Source: JBDHWG01 sp046328505
Lineage (GTDB): Bacteria; Chloroflexota; Anaerolineae; Epilineales; JAHCIE01
Length of the DNA: 64,000 bases
Assembly (NCBI GenBank): GCA_046328505.1
Contig: JAXLWL010000004.1
Coordinates: forward strand, 124,001 to 188,000
Direction: 5' to 3'
Under the pieces are notes generated by a model. That model was not told the DNA's origin. It made no database searches and saw nothing but the letters and a program-made list of their open reading frames with translations. How positions within the stretch are numbered: position 1 is the first letter of the stretch; every line of letters starts with the position of its first letter. Positions 42,657 through 52,386 of this stretch are shown one piece after another. Made by a program: the position numbers and the translations under genes.

Positions 42657-42882
42657 TACCTTCCCCAGGCCGAAGCACCATGCCAGGGCCTTGGTCGCGC
42701 GTCCCGCACTAACGCCAGAGCGGGGTCACAACCCCGCAGACGAACCACTCTCATCTTCCCCCTCGCCCATCTCCGTAGGGACACAGACTGCGCCCAGGCA
42801 GGGCGAGCCATACGCCTCGCCAGGTTCCTGATTCGCAGGCCGATGCTGGCCATCCTACCATCAAAGGAGAAGGGAACGAAGC

Positions 42883-45800
42883 ATGCGAGCACTACGTTGG
42901 CAGTATGTTCTGCGTTGGTCGATTGTCCTGATGGTAATCCTGATCTGTCTGTTGGTGGGGCCGGTGTCATCCGCATCCACCAACCAAGCCGTGCCAAGCG
43001 CGGGCGCTGCGCCCGACGGCCCAGGTGCGCTCTCGTATTTCGACCTGGCGCGCAAGGATTGTGTCGGAACCGCGCGCAACACCACCTCGAAAGTCTGGTT
43101 CACCCTGGCCGATGGCGTGTTGAGCGACGTTTACTATCCCACCATCGACAACACCAACGTCAAGACGCTTCAGTACATCGTCACGGACGGCAACACCTTC
43201 ACCGATCTACAGACCCGGGACATGACGTACACCGTGGAGGCTCTCGATGATCGGGCGCTCGATTGCCGCGTCAAGACCACGGCCAAGAGCGGCAAGTACC
43301 GCATCGTCACTGACTACCTCACCGATCCTGACTACAACACCGTCGTCATGAGCATGCAGTTCGTGCCGCTCGTCGGCGATCGGTCGGCGTACAAGGTCTA
43401 CCTGCGCTACGATCCGACCGTTAATGGGAACGGCGGCGGCGGCGGGAACGGTGGTGGCGACAACGGAACGGTCGACACTTCGACGGGCCATAGCGTTCCC
43501 GTGGCCTACGACACAAACACCGCCACACAGGCGGCCAATCGGGACTACGCCCAGCCGGTGTACAGCGCGCTCGACGCCTCCCCGCGCTTCCTCCAGGTGA
43601 GCAATGGATTCGCCGGCGCGACGAGTGATGGTCTGGTGCAACTCGATACGTCGCGCGCCCTGACCACGCTCTACGGTCAGGCTGCCAACGGCAACCTGGT
43701 GCAGACGATGCAGATGGATGTCTCGCGGGGCGGCAAGGTTGTCATGACGCTCGGTTTCGCCGCCGATCAGGCGCACGCTGTAGGCGCTGCGGAAGGAACA
43801 CTCGCGCACAAGTTCAATGATATCCAGAAGCGCTACGAGAACGGCTGGCATGCCTACGACAACAGCCTGATCGCTCCGCCGCAGCAGTTCAAGGGCGTCA
43901 CCGGCAACGAGTGGCACGGGCTTGTGGATGAGTACTACCTCAACGCGAATGTAGTCAAGGCTTCAGAGGACAAGACCTTCCCCGGCGCTCTCATCGCCGG
44001 TCTCGCGTCACCGTGGGGCCAGGCCATCTCGGCGGGCGATCCCAACAACCTGTACTTTGGCTCCTACCGCGAGGTCTTCGCCCGCGACGTGTACGAATCG
44101 TGGACGGGCCTCTTGCTCGACGGGGACAAGGCGACGCCGCGAGATGTCGTCAATTTCCTGTTCAACCGCCAGCAGCAGGCTGACGGCTCCATGCCGCGAA
44201 ATAGCCTCGTGAACGGCAAGCTCGCGCCGGACTCGTTCGGGACGCAGCTAGATGAGACGAGCTATCCCATTCTCATGGCGTATCAGTTGGGGATGACGGA
44301 CGCCAACCTCTACAACAACCACATCAAACCCGCCGCCAACTTCGTGATCGCCCATGGGCCTGCCTTCGGCGTCGAGCGCTGGGAGGAGCAGAGCGGCTTC
44401 TCGCCGTCCACCATCTCGGCCGAAATCGCCGGCCTGATAGCTGCGGCCGACATCGCTACTGCCAACGGCGACACCCAGAGCGCGGCGATCTGGCGCGGTG
44501 CGGCCGACGACTACCAGCGCTCCCTCAAAGCCTGGGCCGTGACGACGAATGGCCCGCTGGCGAACCATCCCTACTACATCCGTCTCTCGAAGACGGGCGA
44601 TCCCAACGCCGCGATCAGCTACAACGTGGGGAACGGCGGGCCGACGCTCGACCAGCGCTCGGTCATCGACGCCGGTTTCCTCGAAGAGGTACGTCTGGGT
44701 CTGAAGCCGGCCAACGATAGCGATATTGCCCAGTCCATTCCGGTCGTGGATGCCACAATCAAGACGGACACATCGTCTGGGCCGGGCTGGCATCGTTACA
44801 ACGGCGACGGCTACGGCGACCGCTCATCGGATGGGCGTCCGTGGGCGCCGAGCGGTCAGGGCACGGGCCACGTCTGGCCGCTCCTGACCGAGGAACGCGG
44901 CGAGTACGCATTAGCGAGCGGCGACACCGCAGCCGCTCTGACCGCGTTAAGGACGATGAAGGCTTTCGGCTCCGGCGTGGGGCTGATTCCAGAGCAGGAT
45001 TGGGAATACCCTGATCTCGCGCCCTCGCCGTTCGGCACCGACTCCACAATTGCGTCCATCGGCTTCCAGAACGGCCACCCGGCCGGCTCGGCGGCGCCGC
45101 TCACGTGGGCGTCGGGCGTCTACGTGCGTCTGATGCGCGACCTGGCGGCGAACGCCATCCTGGAGCAGCCCAGCAACACCTACGTCCGCTATGTGAAGAA
45201 TCAGCAGGGCACGACAACGCTGACCGTGACCGCGCCGACGGATCAATCGGCGGTTAGCAGCAGTCCCGTGACTGTCGCTGGCACATCGGCGTCCGGCAAC
45301 ACCATCTACGTTGCCGCGACCAACACGGACCACAACAACCAGACGACCACGGCTACCACGGCGGTACATTCCGACGGCTCTTTCAGCCTGACGGTTCCGG
45401 TCACTGGCGGCACCACGGTGCTGAATATCGTCGCCGTCAGCCCGTCGGGCGCCACGGCGCACGCGACGCGCAGTGTCGTCTACGATTTCACGCCCGGCAC
45501 TGTGCTCCTCGACGTCACGGACCCGAGCAACGACGACAATGGACCAGGCAACTACGCCTATCCCACATCGGGCGACTTCTACGCCGGCGCTTACGACATC
45601 ACCGAGTTCAAGGTGATTGACGACGCGGCCGACGGCCTGATCGTGTTCAAGCTGACGACGCGCGACCTGACCCCGACGTTCGGGAGCCCGCTCGGCGCGC
45701 AACTGGTGGATGTCTACGTCCACGACCCGAGCGCCGGGTCGACCTCGACCGGGGCTTCTTTCCCGCAGCGCAACTACTCGATTTCGGCGAGTGGAGCGTG

Positions 45801-46206
45801 GAGCAGGCTCATCGAGGTGCAGGGATTCGGCCAGCGCTACGTCGATGCCGCCGGCAATACCGTCGGAACGGTGAACATCAGCGCCAACCAGATCTCGCGC
45901 ACCATCACGTTTAGCGTTTCCAAGGCGAGCTTTGGCGGGACGCCCGCCTCAGGCTGGGGTTTCACGGTCGTGCTCACGGGCCAGGACGGGTTTAGCCCCG
46001 ACCAGGCGCGGTCATTTGCGTCCACGCCGCAGCCCTACCAGTTCGGCGTCTGCGCGACGGCGAGCGGCAATGCCCACTGCACAGCCGATCCCAACACGGT
46101 GCCTAAGGCGATGGACGTGCTGACGCCGGCCGGAGTCCTTCAGTCCGACGAGCTCGACTACACGGTACACAATCCCGTCGTCATCCAGCCCGTCGTGATT
46201 CCGTAA
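42883..46206 (+). CDS. Secreted GH15 glucodextranase / glucoamylase
   Basis: 1107 residues, signal peptide ending near SSA. N-terminal beta-sandwich domain (about 50-300: ARKDCVGTARNTTSKVWFTLADGVLSDVYYP), (alpha/alpha)6 catalytic domain (about 330-770), an Ig-like domain (about 780-870) and a C-terminal carbohydrate-binding-like domain (about 875-1090), the order of Arthrobacter glucodextranase. ERWEEQSGFSPST carries the general acid and LIPEQDWEYPD the general base. A Gly/Asn-rich loop near 180-195 is an oddity. It hydrolyses alpha-glucans (dextran, starch) from the end, outside the cell. Confidence 0.9.
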   Translation: MRALRWQYVLRWSIVLMVILICLLVGPVSSASTNQAVPSAGAAPDGPGALSYFDLARKDCVGTARNTTSKVWFTLADGVLSDVYYPTIDNTNVKTLQYIVTDGNTFTDLQTRDMTYTVEALDDRALDCRVKTTAKSGKYRIVTDYLTDPDYNTVVMSMQFVPLVGDRSAYKVYLRYDPTVNGNGGGGGNGGGDNGTVDTSTGHSVPVAYDTNTATQAANRDYAQPVYSALDASPRFLQVSNGFAGATSDGLVQLDTSRALTTLYGQAANGNLVQTMQMDVSRGGKVVMTLGFAADQAHAVGAAEGTLAHKFNDIQKRYENGWHAYDNSLIAPPQQFKGVTGNEWHGLVDEYYLNANVVKASEDKTFPGALIAGLASPWGQAISAGDPNNLYFGSYREVFARDVYESWTGLLLDGDKATPRDVVNFLFNRQQQADGSMPRNSLVNGKLAPDSFGTQLDETSYPILMAYQLGMTDANLYNNHIKPAANFVIAHGPAFGVERWEEQSGFSPSTISAEIAGLIAAADIATANGDTQSAAIWRGAADDYQRSLKAWAVTTNGPLANHPYYIRLSKTGDPNAAISYNVGNGGPTLDQRSVIDAGFLEEVRLGLKPANDSDIAQSIPVVDATIKTDTSSGPGWHRYNGDGYGDRSSDGRPWAPSGQGTGHVWPLLTEERGEYALASGDTAAALTALRTMKAFGSGVGLIPEQDWEYPDLAPSPFGTDSTIASIGFQNGHPAGSAAPLTWASGVYVRLMRDLAANAILEQPSNTYVRYVKNQQGTTTLTVTAPTDQSAVSSSPVTVAGTSASGNTIYVAATNTDHNNQTTTATTAVHSDGSFSLTVPVTGGTTVLNIVAVSPSGATAHATRSVVYDFTPGTVLLDVTDPSNDDNGPGNYAYPTSGDFYAGAYDITEFKVIDDAADGLIVFKLTTRDLTPTFGSPLGAQLVDVYVHDPSAGSTSTGASFPQRNYSISASGAWSRLIEVQGFGQRYVDAAGNTVGTVNISANQISRTITFSVSKASFGGTPASGWGFTVVLTGQDGFSPDQARSFASTPQPYQFGVCATASGNAHCTADPNTVPKAMDVLTPAGVLQSDELDYTVHNPVVIQPVVIP

Positions 46207-46235
46207 CGGGAATCAAAACGCAGCGTTGCATCAAC

Positions 46236-46266
46236 AAGGGGGCTCCGGCGCGACCGGAGCCCCCTT
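46236..46266. terminator. Bidirectional terminator after glucodextranase and ribD-like gene
   Basis: A 13-bp perfect stem (AAGGGGGCTCCGG with CCGGAGCCCCCTT) and 5-nt loop between converging genes; A and T runs on either side allow action in both directions. Confidence 0.8.
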
Positions 46267-46295
46267 CAATATAGCTTCACGCGCCGTCGTGGGCG

Positions 46296-47006
46296 TCAAA
46301 TGGAAGCAGTATGCGCCAATACCTGGTACGATGCGAGTATGCCCCCGTCCTCGAAGCTCTGGACGTCGAGGAGGCGGAGACGGACGGCGTCGGCACGCGC
46401 CAGACCGTCCCCATCGCAGAAGGTGGGCGCGGTGGCGCCGCCGAAGACCAGCGGCGCCGTGTAGATGTGGAGCTCGTCCACAAGCCCCTGGGCGAGAAGC
46501 TCCGCGTTCAGCGTACCCCCGCCTTCGACAAGCAAGCGATCGATGCCTTCGGCCTTAAGGCGCGCGAGAGTTGCGATAAGGTCGACTCTCTTCTCCCCGG
46601 TGACGAAGACCTCGGCTCCGTGCTGACGCAGCCGCGCAATCTGTTCGGGCGCCGTCTGCGTCGTTGTGAACAGCATCTTGCGCGCGGGGCCGACGGTGAG
46701 AAATCGGCTTTCCAACTGAAGGTCGGCTTTTGTCATCACGCCGACCTTGATGGGGTTGGGCGACAGTCCACGCGCTTCCCGCGCCGCACGCAGGTCGGGC
46801 GACTTCACCGTGAGACGCGGATTATCGCCCAGGAGCGTCCGTCCCCCGACCATGACCGCGTCACACTCGGCCCGCAGGCGGTCGACGCGCTCGAGGTCCG
46901 CGGCGGATGATATCGCTGCTCCCTGTCGCGCGGCGGTGTCAGTCTTGCCATCGGCGCTGACCGCGACGTTCAGGATGACGTGTGGCCGCTGGGTCGGCTC
47001 TGGCAT
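46296..47006 (-). CDS. Stand-alone RibD-type reductase (RIB7-like)
   Basis: 236 residues, dihydrofolate-reductase-like fold of the RibD C-terminal domain. HVILNVAVSADGKTDT, VMVGGRTLLGDNPRLTV and LLVEGGGTLNAELLAQGLVDELHIY are diagnostic. There is no deaminase domain, so it resembles the archaeal/fungal reductase acting on the diamino intermediate more than bifunctional RibD. Touches ribA by 1 nt (TGATG). Riboflavin pathway. Confidence 0.87.
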   Translation of the reverse strand: MPEPTQRPHVILNVAVSADGKTDTAARQGAAISSAADLERVDRLRAECDAVMVGGRTLLGDNPRLTVKSPDLRAAREARGLSPNPIKVGVMTKADLQLESRFLTVGPARKMLFTTTQTAPEQIARLRQHGAEVFVTGEKRVDLIATLARLKAEGIDRLLVEGGGTLNAELLAQGLVDELHIYTAPLVFGGATAPTFCDGDGLARADAVRLRLLDVQSFEDGGILASYQVLAHTASI

Positions 47007-47761
47007 CAGTCGCCAGTCGCCACAGACTGACCGGTGGACACCAGCCTGCCGCCATGCCCGTGATGGGCGATGAGGTGTCCCGACTTGGCGGCCTTGGTTT
47101 CGAGATAAAAGGCGTTGAACGGATTTGGCGCGATGACCAGCGGAATGCGCCCCGTCACATTGATGCCAAGCGACGTGAGCCCCTCGATTTTGCGCGGGTT
47201 GTTGGTAATCAGCCGGATCGACTCGACGCGCAGCGCATCGAGCATGCGCGCCGCGATGCTGTAGTCGCGCTCGTCGTCATGAAAGCCGAGGGCTTCGTTG
47301 GCCTCGACTGTATCCAGGCCGGCATCCTGCAGCTCGTAAGCGCGAATCTTGTTGGTCAGGCCGATGCCGCGCCCCTCCTGCCGCAGGTAAAGGACGATGC
47401 CGTGATCCATCTGCCCGATCATCTTGAGCGCGTTTTCCAGTTGGTCCCGGCAATCGCAGCGCAGGGAGCCGATGGCATCGCCGGTGAGACACTCGGAATG
47501 GATGCGGACCGGCACATTCATGCGGTTCCAGGGCATGCCGCGCACGATCGCGGCGTGTTCTTTGCCGTCGAGCGTGTCCGAGAAGGCCACAATGTGGAAG
47601 TCGCCGAAGCGCGAAGGTAGCTCCGCGAATGCGACGATCTTCAGCCGGTGGCGCTCGAGGTCGTCGGCCGCGTGGCTATCCTCTTGCAGAGCGTTCAACA
47701 TTTCTCGGATTTGGGCGTGGCTAATATCTACATCATCATGCTGCACATAATTGGCTATCAT
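47006..47761 (-). CDS. ribA: GTP cyclohydrolase II
   Basis: 251 residues from ATG 47761 (GGAGAGA upstream). Zinc ligands in ECLTGDAIGSLRCDC, active-site LYLRQEGRGIGL, and TNNPRKIEGL near the C-terminus are complete. Opens GTP to start riboflavin synthesis. No DHBP synthase (RibB) is fused. No FMN riboswitch is evident in the short upstream region. Confidence 0.93.
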   Translation of the reverse strand: MIANYVQHDDVDISHAQIREMLNALQEDSHAADDLERHRLKIVAFAELPSRFGDFHIVAFSDTLDGKEHAAIVRGMPWNRMNVPVRIHSECLTGDAIGSLRCDCRDQLENALKMIGQMDHGIVLYLRQEGRGIGLTNKIRAYELQDAGLDTVEANEALGFHDDERDYSIAARMLDALRVESIRLITNNPRKIEGLTSLGINVTGRIPLVIAPNPFNAFYLETKAAKSGHLIAHHGHGGRLVSTGQSVATGD

Positions 47762-47803
47762 CTTCTCTCTCCGATGCTCGTTTGGTTGCCATACTGAAGC
47801 CGA

Positions 47804-47839
47804 AAACAAACCCCACTCAGGCAATATACCTGAGTGGGG
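47804..47839 (-). terminator. Terminator between the lysozyme gene and ribA
   Basis: Minus strand: CCCCACTCAGG, 7-nt loop, CCTGAGTGGGG, then TTTGTTTT. A strong intrinsic terminator 35 nt after the GH25 stop and 50 nt before ribA; since ribA lies immediately downstream it could also act as an attenuator. Confidence 0.8.
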
Positions 47840-47873
47840 CATCGCGCGACATCTTACTTAGGCTCAACCGCCT

Positions 47874-49001
47874 TCAGCGTAACCCTTGCGCCCTCGCCAG
47901 CGCGGCCTTTAGCTTCGCTTTCTCGGACTTGCGCAGCCCTGGCAGACTGTCCACCGAGGCTCCAGCATAGGGCAGCTCACTGTGGCGCCGCGGCCCGAGC
48001 GTTTCGGCCAGCCCCGCCGCGGCTATGCGCTCGGCGTAAGCCTGACCGAACGCGAGGTAGAAGGCGTGGCGCAGCGTGCCGTTCGTGATGCGCGGGACCC
48101 GCGGCTCGATGGGCGCCGACTCCAGGCCGCGCTCCGGGCTTGGCGCCTGGACAGCGGCAACGGCGGCTTTCAGCTTCACTCGCTCGTCATCGGTCAGGCC
48201 GGGCATCTCCCCAGGCGGCGGACCTTGATAGGGCAGATCCCGGTTTGAGCGCGGTATCGCGAGCGATGTCTGTCCGGCGCGGGTGACGACTTCCCAGAAA
48301 TTGTCGCCGAATGCGTTGGCGAAGGCGTTTATCATCGCCTGGTTTGTCAGCTTGGGCGGCTTCGACCACAGCCGGAGGTCGTCCGCCGATCCATCGAACC
48401 AGTTTCTATCGACCGCCGTCTTGACTCCATCCACCTCGCCGCTGCCCGTGTGTTGCCAGAACAGCCAGCGCGACCAGCCACGCGGGAGCAGTGGCGAGGG
48501 ATCGTCGGTGTAGTTCGCGAGCCACAGGTGATAGGAACCCGTCCAGTCAGGGGGCGCGCCGTTGTCGTCGCGCATGTAGCTGCCCCAGAACCCGGGCGAT
48601 GTGTAGACGAGGGGACGGCTGCCAAAGGCTTGCTCGATGGCGACGAGACAGCGCTGCACCCCATCGAGCAGGACGTCGCGCGTCACGGTCGGCTTCTCCT
48701 CGACGTCGAGCACGGGCGGGAGGTCTCCAGGGTCTAGCCCGCCGACAACATCCGCGAAGTGGCGCGCCTGGGCCTCAGGGTCCTCGTCAGGTTGGTAGTA
48801 GTGGTACGCGCCGCGCAGGAGGCCCGCGGCCTCCATCGCCGGCCAGTTAGCGGCAAAGGTTGGGTCCGTGAAGTCGGTGCCCTCGCTGGCCTTCGCGAAG
48901 GCAAACTCAATGCCGGCCGCTTTCACCGTCGGCCAGTCGACCTCCCGCTGCCAGATCGAGACATCAATCCCCATCGCTCTAGACTGATCCAGTGTCATCA
49001 C
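47874..49001 (-). CDS. GH25-family lysozyme with two C-terminal repeats
   Basis: 375 residues. GIDVSIWQREVDW (catalytic Asp region), FAFAKASEG, GAYHYY, PPVLDVEEKP (catalytic Glu) and WLFWQHTGSGEVDG define a GH25 muramidase. The C-terminal 160 residues hold two related units (about 225-300 and 308-375), each with a helix rich in AF and ending LPY.G....PGL...E..KLKAA. No signal peptide is visible. GGAGGA touches the GTG start, so the internal ATG at 48974 (MGIDVS) may be the true start. Confidence 0.88.
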   Translation of the reverse strand: MMTLDQSRAMGIDVSIWQREVDWPTVKAAGIEFAFAKASEGTDFTDPTFAANWPAMEAAGLLRGAYHYYQPDEDPEAQARHFADVVGGLDPGDLPPVLDVEEKPTVTRDVLLDGVQRCLVAIEQAFGSRPLVYTSPGFWGSYMRDDNGAPPDWTGSYHLWLANYTDDPSPLLPRGWSRWLFWQHTGSGEVDGVKTAVDRNWFDGSADDLRLWSKPPKLTNQAMINAFANAFGDNFWEVVTRAGQTSLAIPRSNRDLPYQGPPPGEMPGLTDDERVKLKAAVAAVQAPSPERGLESAPIEPRVPRITNGTLRHAFYLAFGQAYAERIAAAGLAETLGPRRHSELPYAGASVDSLPGLRKSEKAKLKAALARAQGLR

Positions 49002-49096
49002 TCCTCCAATGTTACACAGGTTGCGCTTTTGGGGGAGGCATCATAGCATGCTGAGCACTGACTGTCAATCAGCAGGATTCTTGCGGACGCAATACA

Positions 49097-49125
49097 CCGG
49101 CTCGACGAAGAACTCGTCGAGCCGG
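49097..49125. terminator. Hairpin after the alpha/beta hydrolase gene
   Basis: A perfect 12-bp stem (CCGGCTCGACGA with TCGTCGAGCCGG) and 5-nt loop. No T-run, but stem strength and position between two minus-strand genes fit termination. Confidence 0.55.
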
Positions 49126-49199
49126 CATGAGTTTCGTTCGGAGCATAGGGTTGAGGGATGCGCCTGTATCGGCGCTCGTGTGTCGGCAGGCGCCGTTAC

Positions 49200-50060
49200 T
49201 TATGCGGGTTGGCGCGCCTGTAAGTGCTGCGCCATGAATGCCAACGCAATCTCGGCCACCTCGCGCCATCCATGATCAAACGTCAGGGAGTGTCCACGAT
49301 CCGGGATTTCCTTGATCTCGGTCACGCCGGGATTCTTCTGTTGTTGAACGTAGGACGCGTGCGCAATGGCCCAAGGCACCGTGTTGTCGTGCTCGCCGGA
49401 GATGATCAGGAGCGGTCCGCGCTTGGGATTCGTTGTGTTGACCTGGGCTTCGGTCCACGGATTGAGGTTGGCAGTGGCGGCCTGGAACAGCGGCGCGCCG
49501 GGCGCGGGTACTGAATACTTCTCGTACAGCTCGCGCGCTTCGTCCTCGTCGACAACATTGGCGAAGGAGAATCGGAACTGCTCATACGTGAGCGGAACGG
49601 CGCGGGTATAGTTGAGCGGGTTGCTCAAGACCGGCGATGACGACTTCAACGCGGAGAGCGGCAGAGGAAGGACACCGCGGAACGGCGCGGGGTCAATGGC
49701 GACCGTTACGGCTGACCCACCTTCGCCGGCCAGTCGTTGAGCAATCAGGCCACCGAAGGAGTGGCCGATGATGGCCGGCTTGGTCTTGAGGTGTTCAATG
49801 GCCTCCATGTAGTGGTCGGTGACCTGCTTGATTCGTTTGTGGGCAAAGACTGCTGGGTCTTGCTTAGCGTCCTCAACTGTGTCCGGGTCATCGGGCCAGC
49901 CAGGGGCGACCGTGGCATATCCCTTCTCTTCGAAGAACTCTCGCCACAGCTGCCAACTGCCGGAGAGGAGCCACAGGCCGTGGACAAACATAACAGGCTG
50001 CAAGCCGGAGGTATTGGCTCGGTCGATATCCTGCTGCTCGTTGCTCGTCAGAGTTGTCAC
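49200..50060 (-). CDS. Alpha/beta hydrolase
   Basis: 286 residues. MFVHGLWLLSGSW (oxyanion HG), IIGHSFGGLIAQ (nucleophile Ser), ISGEHDNTVP (Asp) and DRGHSLTFDHG (His) complete the triad. Acts on an ester, lactone or similar bond in the cytoplasm. GTG start with GGAGA upstream. Substrate unknown. Confidence 0.88.
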   Translation of the reverse strand: MTTLTSNEQQDIDRANTSGLQPVMFVHGLWLLSGSWQLWREFFEEKGYATVAPGWPDDPDTVEDAKQDPAVFAHKRIKQVTDHYMEAIEHLKTKPAIIGHSFGGLIAQRLAGEGGSAVTVAIDPAPFRGVLPLPLSALKSSSPVLSNPLNYTRAVPLTYEQFRFSFANVVDEDEARELYEKYSVPAPGAPLFQAATANLNPWTEAQVNTTNPKRGPLLIISGEHDNTVPWAIAHASYVQQQKNPGVTEIKEIPDRGHSLTFDHGWREVAEIALAFMAQHLQARQPA

Positions 50061-50422
50061 TGGATTCTATCTCCGTTGCCTCGTCTAGTTGTGTCGATAT
50101 CCGCTTGTGATGGACGTCGTGGTTTCAATCGACCGAATCAAGGTGCTTGATGGACACTCCTTCCGTTAGCTGGGACAATACGGCGTGGTGGCCAAGCAGT
50201 GAAGGCGACCCGGCGCGTGGCGTCGCCTACATCTCGGTCTGCAATTGTCCTGCAGCATGATGGCCTACTTGCAGCGGTGTGTGGCGCGACGACGAGCTGA
50301 GCCAGGCTGGAAAGGCAAATAGGGAGGAACGGCTTGAAGCAGTGGAAATGGAGATACGATGTTGCTTGGCAAGCGTTTCAGCATCATATCACGAAAAGCG
50401 AGAGAGAGTCAAGGGGTGTCGC

Positions 50423-50451
50423 TTGACAATCTGAAAATTCGATATCATACT
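50423..50451 (+). promoter_or_regulatory. Promoter of gap
   Basis: TTGACA, 17-bp spacer, CATACT at 50446-50451, in an AT-rich patch. Leader of about 95 nt. The remainder of 50061-50551 shows no gene. Confidence 0.6.
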
Positions 50452-50551
50452 TTTCGTCCCGTCTCTTCAACGCAGCAAACTATCAAGCAGCATGCTCATT
50501 TACCGCCAAAGCGGGCGAACATGACGCGACGCTCGCGCAAGGAGGAACCAG

Positions 50552-51559
50552 ATGACACGGATCGCAATCCACGGGTTCGGCCGAATTGGACGCTGTACAC
50601 TGCGCGCTGCATTGACAGACGCGGAATACACGCCTGTGGCGATCACCGACGTACAGGACCCGTCCGCGCTTGCCGCCTTGTTCGCCGTCGACACCAATTA
50701 CGGACGCTGGCCTGAACCGGTGCGCGCGGACGCGAGCGAGTTGCGGATTGGCGAGCGAGCCATCCCATACATTAATGTCCGAGACGGGCTGCCAGACTGG
50801 GCCGAACTGGGCGTCGACCTGGTAATCGACTGCACCGGCCGGGCCGTTACGCGGGCCGGCGCGCAGCCTCACCTCGACCGCGGCGCGCGCAGGGTACTGG
50901 TCAGCACGGTGAGCAAGACGCAGCAGGACGCCGACGCGGTGCTGCTGCCCGGGATCAACCTCGAGCAGTTCGACCCGCAGCGACACCGGATCATCGCCAT
51001 GGGCAGCTGCACTACCAACGCCCTGGCGCCAGTGGTGAAGGTCATCCGCGAGCAGTGGGGACTACAGCGGGGATTTTTCAGCACCGTTCACGCCTATACC
51101 AACTCCCAGTCGCTTACTGATCAACCCATGGCCGACCGCCGCGACTCGTGGGCCGCGGCTGAGAACATCATCCCATCGTCGTCCGGCGCGGCGCGGGCGC
51201 TGAAGTTCATCTGGCCGGATCTCACCGTTACGGGCAAGTCCTATCGCGTGCCGGTCCGGACCGGCAGCATCGTCGAGCTGACTGCCGTGGTGGAGCGCCC
51301 GACCAGCCGCGACGAGGTGATCGCGGCGTTTCGCAGCGCTGCTTCCGCCGCGCCTCTTGCCGGCGTGATGGACGTGCTGGACGAAGAGTGGCCGCTGGCG
51401 CGAATCGTTGGCGATCCTCACACCTCGCTCGTTGACCTGTCGCTCATTCAGGTGCTCGACGGCGCTCTGCTGAGCGTGGCCGCCTGGTACGACAACGAGC
51501 AGGGCTTCGCGACCCAACTGGCACGCACAGCATTCGCGCTCGTCAAGGCGAGCGCGTAG
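50552..51559 (+). CDS. gap: Glyceraldehyde-3-phosphate dehydrogenase
   Basis: 335 residues. IHGFGRIGRCTLR (NAD site), GSCTTNALAPVVK with the active-site Cys, TVHAYTNSQSLTD (His) and WYDNEQGFATQLA are intact. Glycolysis/gluconeogenesis. GCAAGGAGGAACC precedes the ATG. It stands alone, not with pgk or tpi. Confidence 0.93.
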   Translation: MTRIAIHGFGRIGRCTLRAALTDAEYTPVAITDVQDPSALAALFAVDTNYGRWPEPVRADASELRIGERAIPYINVRDGLPDWAELGVDLVIDCTGRAVTRAGAQPHLDRGARRVLVSTVSKTQQDADAVLLPGINLEQFDPQRHRIIAMGSCTTNALAPVVKVIREQWGLQRGFFSTVHAYTNSQSLTDQPMADRRDSWAAAENIIPSSSGAARALKFIWPDLTVTGKSYRVPVRTGSIVELTAVVERPTSRDEVIAAFRSAASAAPLAGVMDVLDEEWPLARIVGDPHTSLVDLSLIQVLDGALLSVAAWYDNEQGFATQLARTAFALVKASA

Positions 51560-51770
51560 CCAGGAAGAAGACGCCGAAGCCGGGCGTGATGCTGCCGTTG
51601 GTCGATGCAGTCGAGGAAATGGCCGGCGCGGTCGGCCATGGTGCAGGCGAGCTTCCGTGGGGGGCGGGGACAAGGCGCCTGCGGTGGTGGAATGCGTGGT
51701 TCAGAGTGGGCCTTAACTTGCTGCATCATTCGAGGTGAGACGTTTCGATGCGAGCAGGAGAGAAGTCCAA

Positions 51771-52166
51771 ATGGGTGATATCATAGCCTTCACGAATGTC
51801 ACGCTTGATGGCGTCATGCAGGCGCCGGGCCGTCCGGACGATGATCGTCGCGGCGGCTTCCAACACGGCGGCTGGGGAGCACCATACGCCGCGATGGAAC
51901 AAGCCGGCGACATCGGCAATGATGTGGATCTCCTGATCCTCGGTAGCGGCGACCTGATCCACTCCCTGATGCGCGGCGGTGTCGTGGATAAGTTCATACT
52001 TCTGATCCATCCACTCGTTCTCGGCTCAGGGCAGCGTCTCTTTCGCGATGGCGGCCCCGCCACCGCACTGCAGCTTGTGGACACGAAAATGACGACCACC
52101 GGCGTGGCGATAGTGGCCTATCGAACCACTGGGCCAATCGCGGCGCAGAACTCGCCAAGAACGTGA
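51771..52166 (+). pseudogene. RibD_C/DHFR-like reductase with internal deletion
   Basis: 131 residues from ATG 51771 (AGGAGAGAAG upstream). The start IIAFTNVTLDGVMQAPGRPDDDRRGGF and the end LLILGSGDLIHSLM...FILLIHPLVLGSGQRLFRDGG match the two ends of small reductases of about 180-220 residues. The middle (nucleotide loop and second helix, roughly 60-90 residues) is missing at MEQAGDI/GNDVD, in frame. The product probably cannot bind NADPH. Confidence 0.75.
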
Positions 52167-52279
52167 TCACCCGCCCACGCTATAATGTGCTATGATCGGT
52201 TTCCTCTGTCTCCTCGGGCGATAGCAGCTCGCGTGTCATTGGGGCGGCTATTCAGACACTCGGTGTCAGCCCAGCGTGG

Positions 52280-52308
52280 TTTCCATTCTTGTCGGACCTA
52301 AATATAAT
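52280..52308 (+). promoter_or_regulatory. Promoter of the SulP-cNMP gene
   Basis: TTTCCA, 17-bp spacer and a perfect TATAAT at 52303-52308; leader of about 72 nt. Another TATAAT at 52181 lacks a -35. Confidence 0.5.
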
Positions 52309-52386
52309 ATTGCCGCGTGACGGTCGGGCTGGGCGCCATCGCTGGCCGACCGAGGCGCGTCATCACAGCCAAGAGGAGCTTCCTTC

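Noticed and set aside
47762..47873. FMN riboswitch upstream of ribA
   Set aside because: Only about 110 nt are available and they hold a simple terminator hairpin, not the multi-stem FMN fold.
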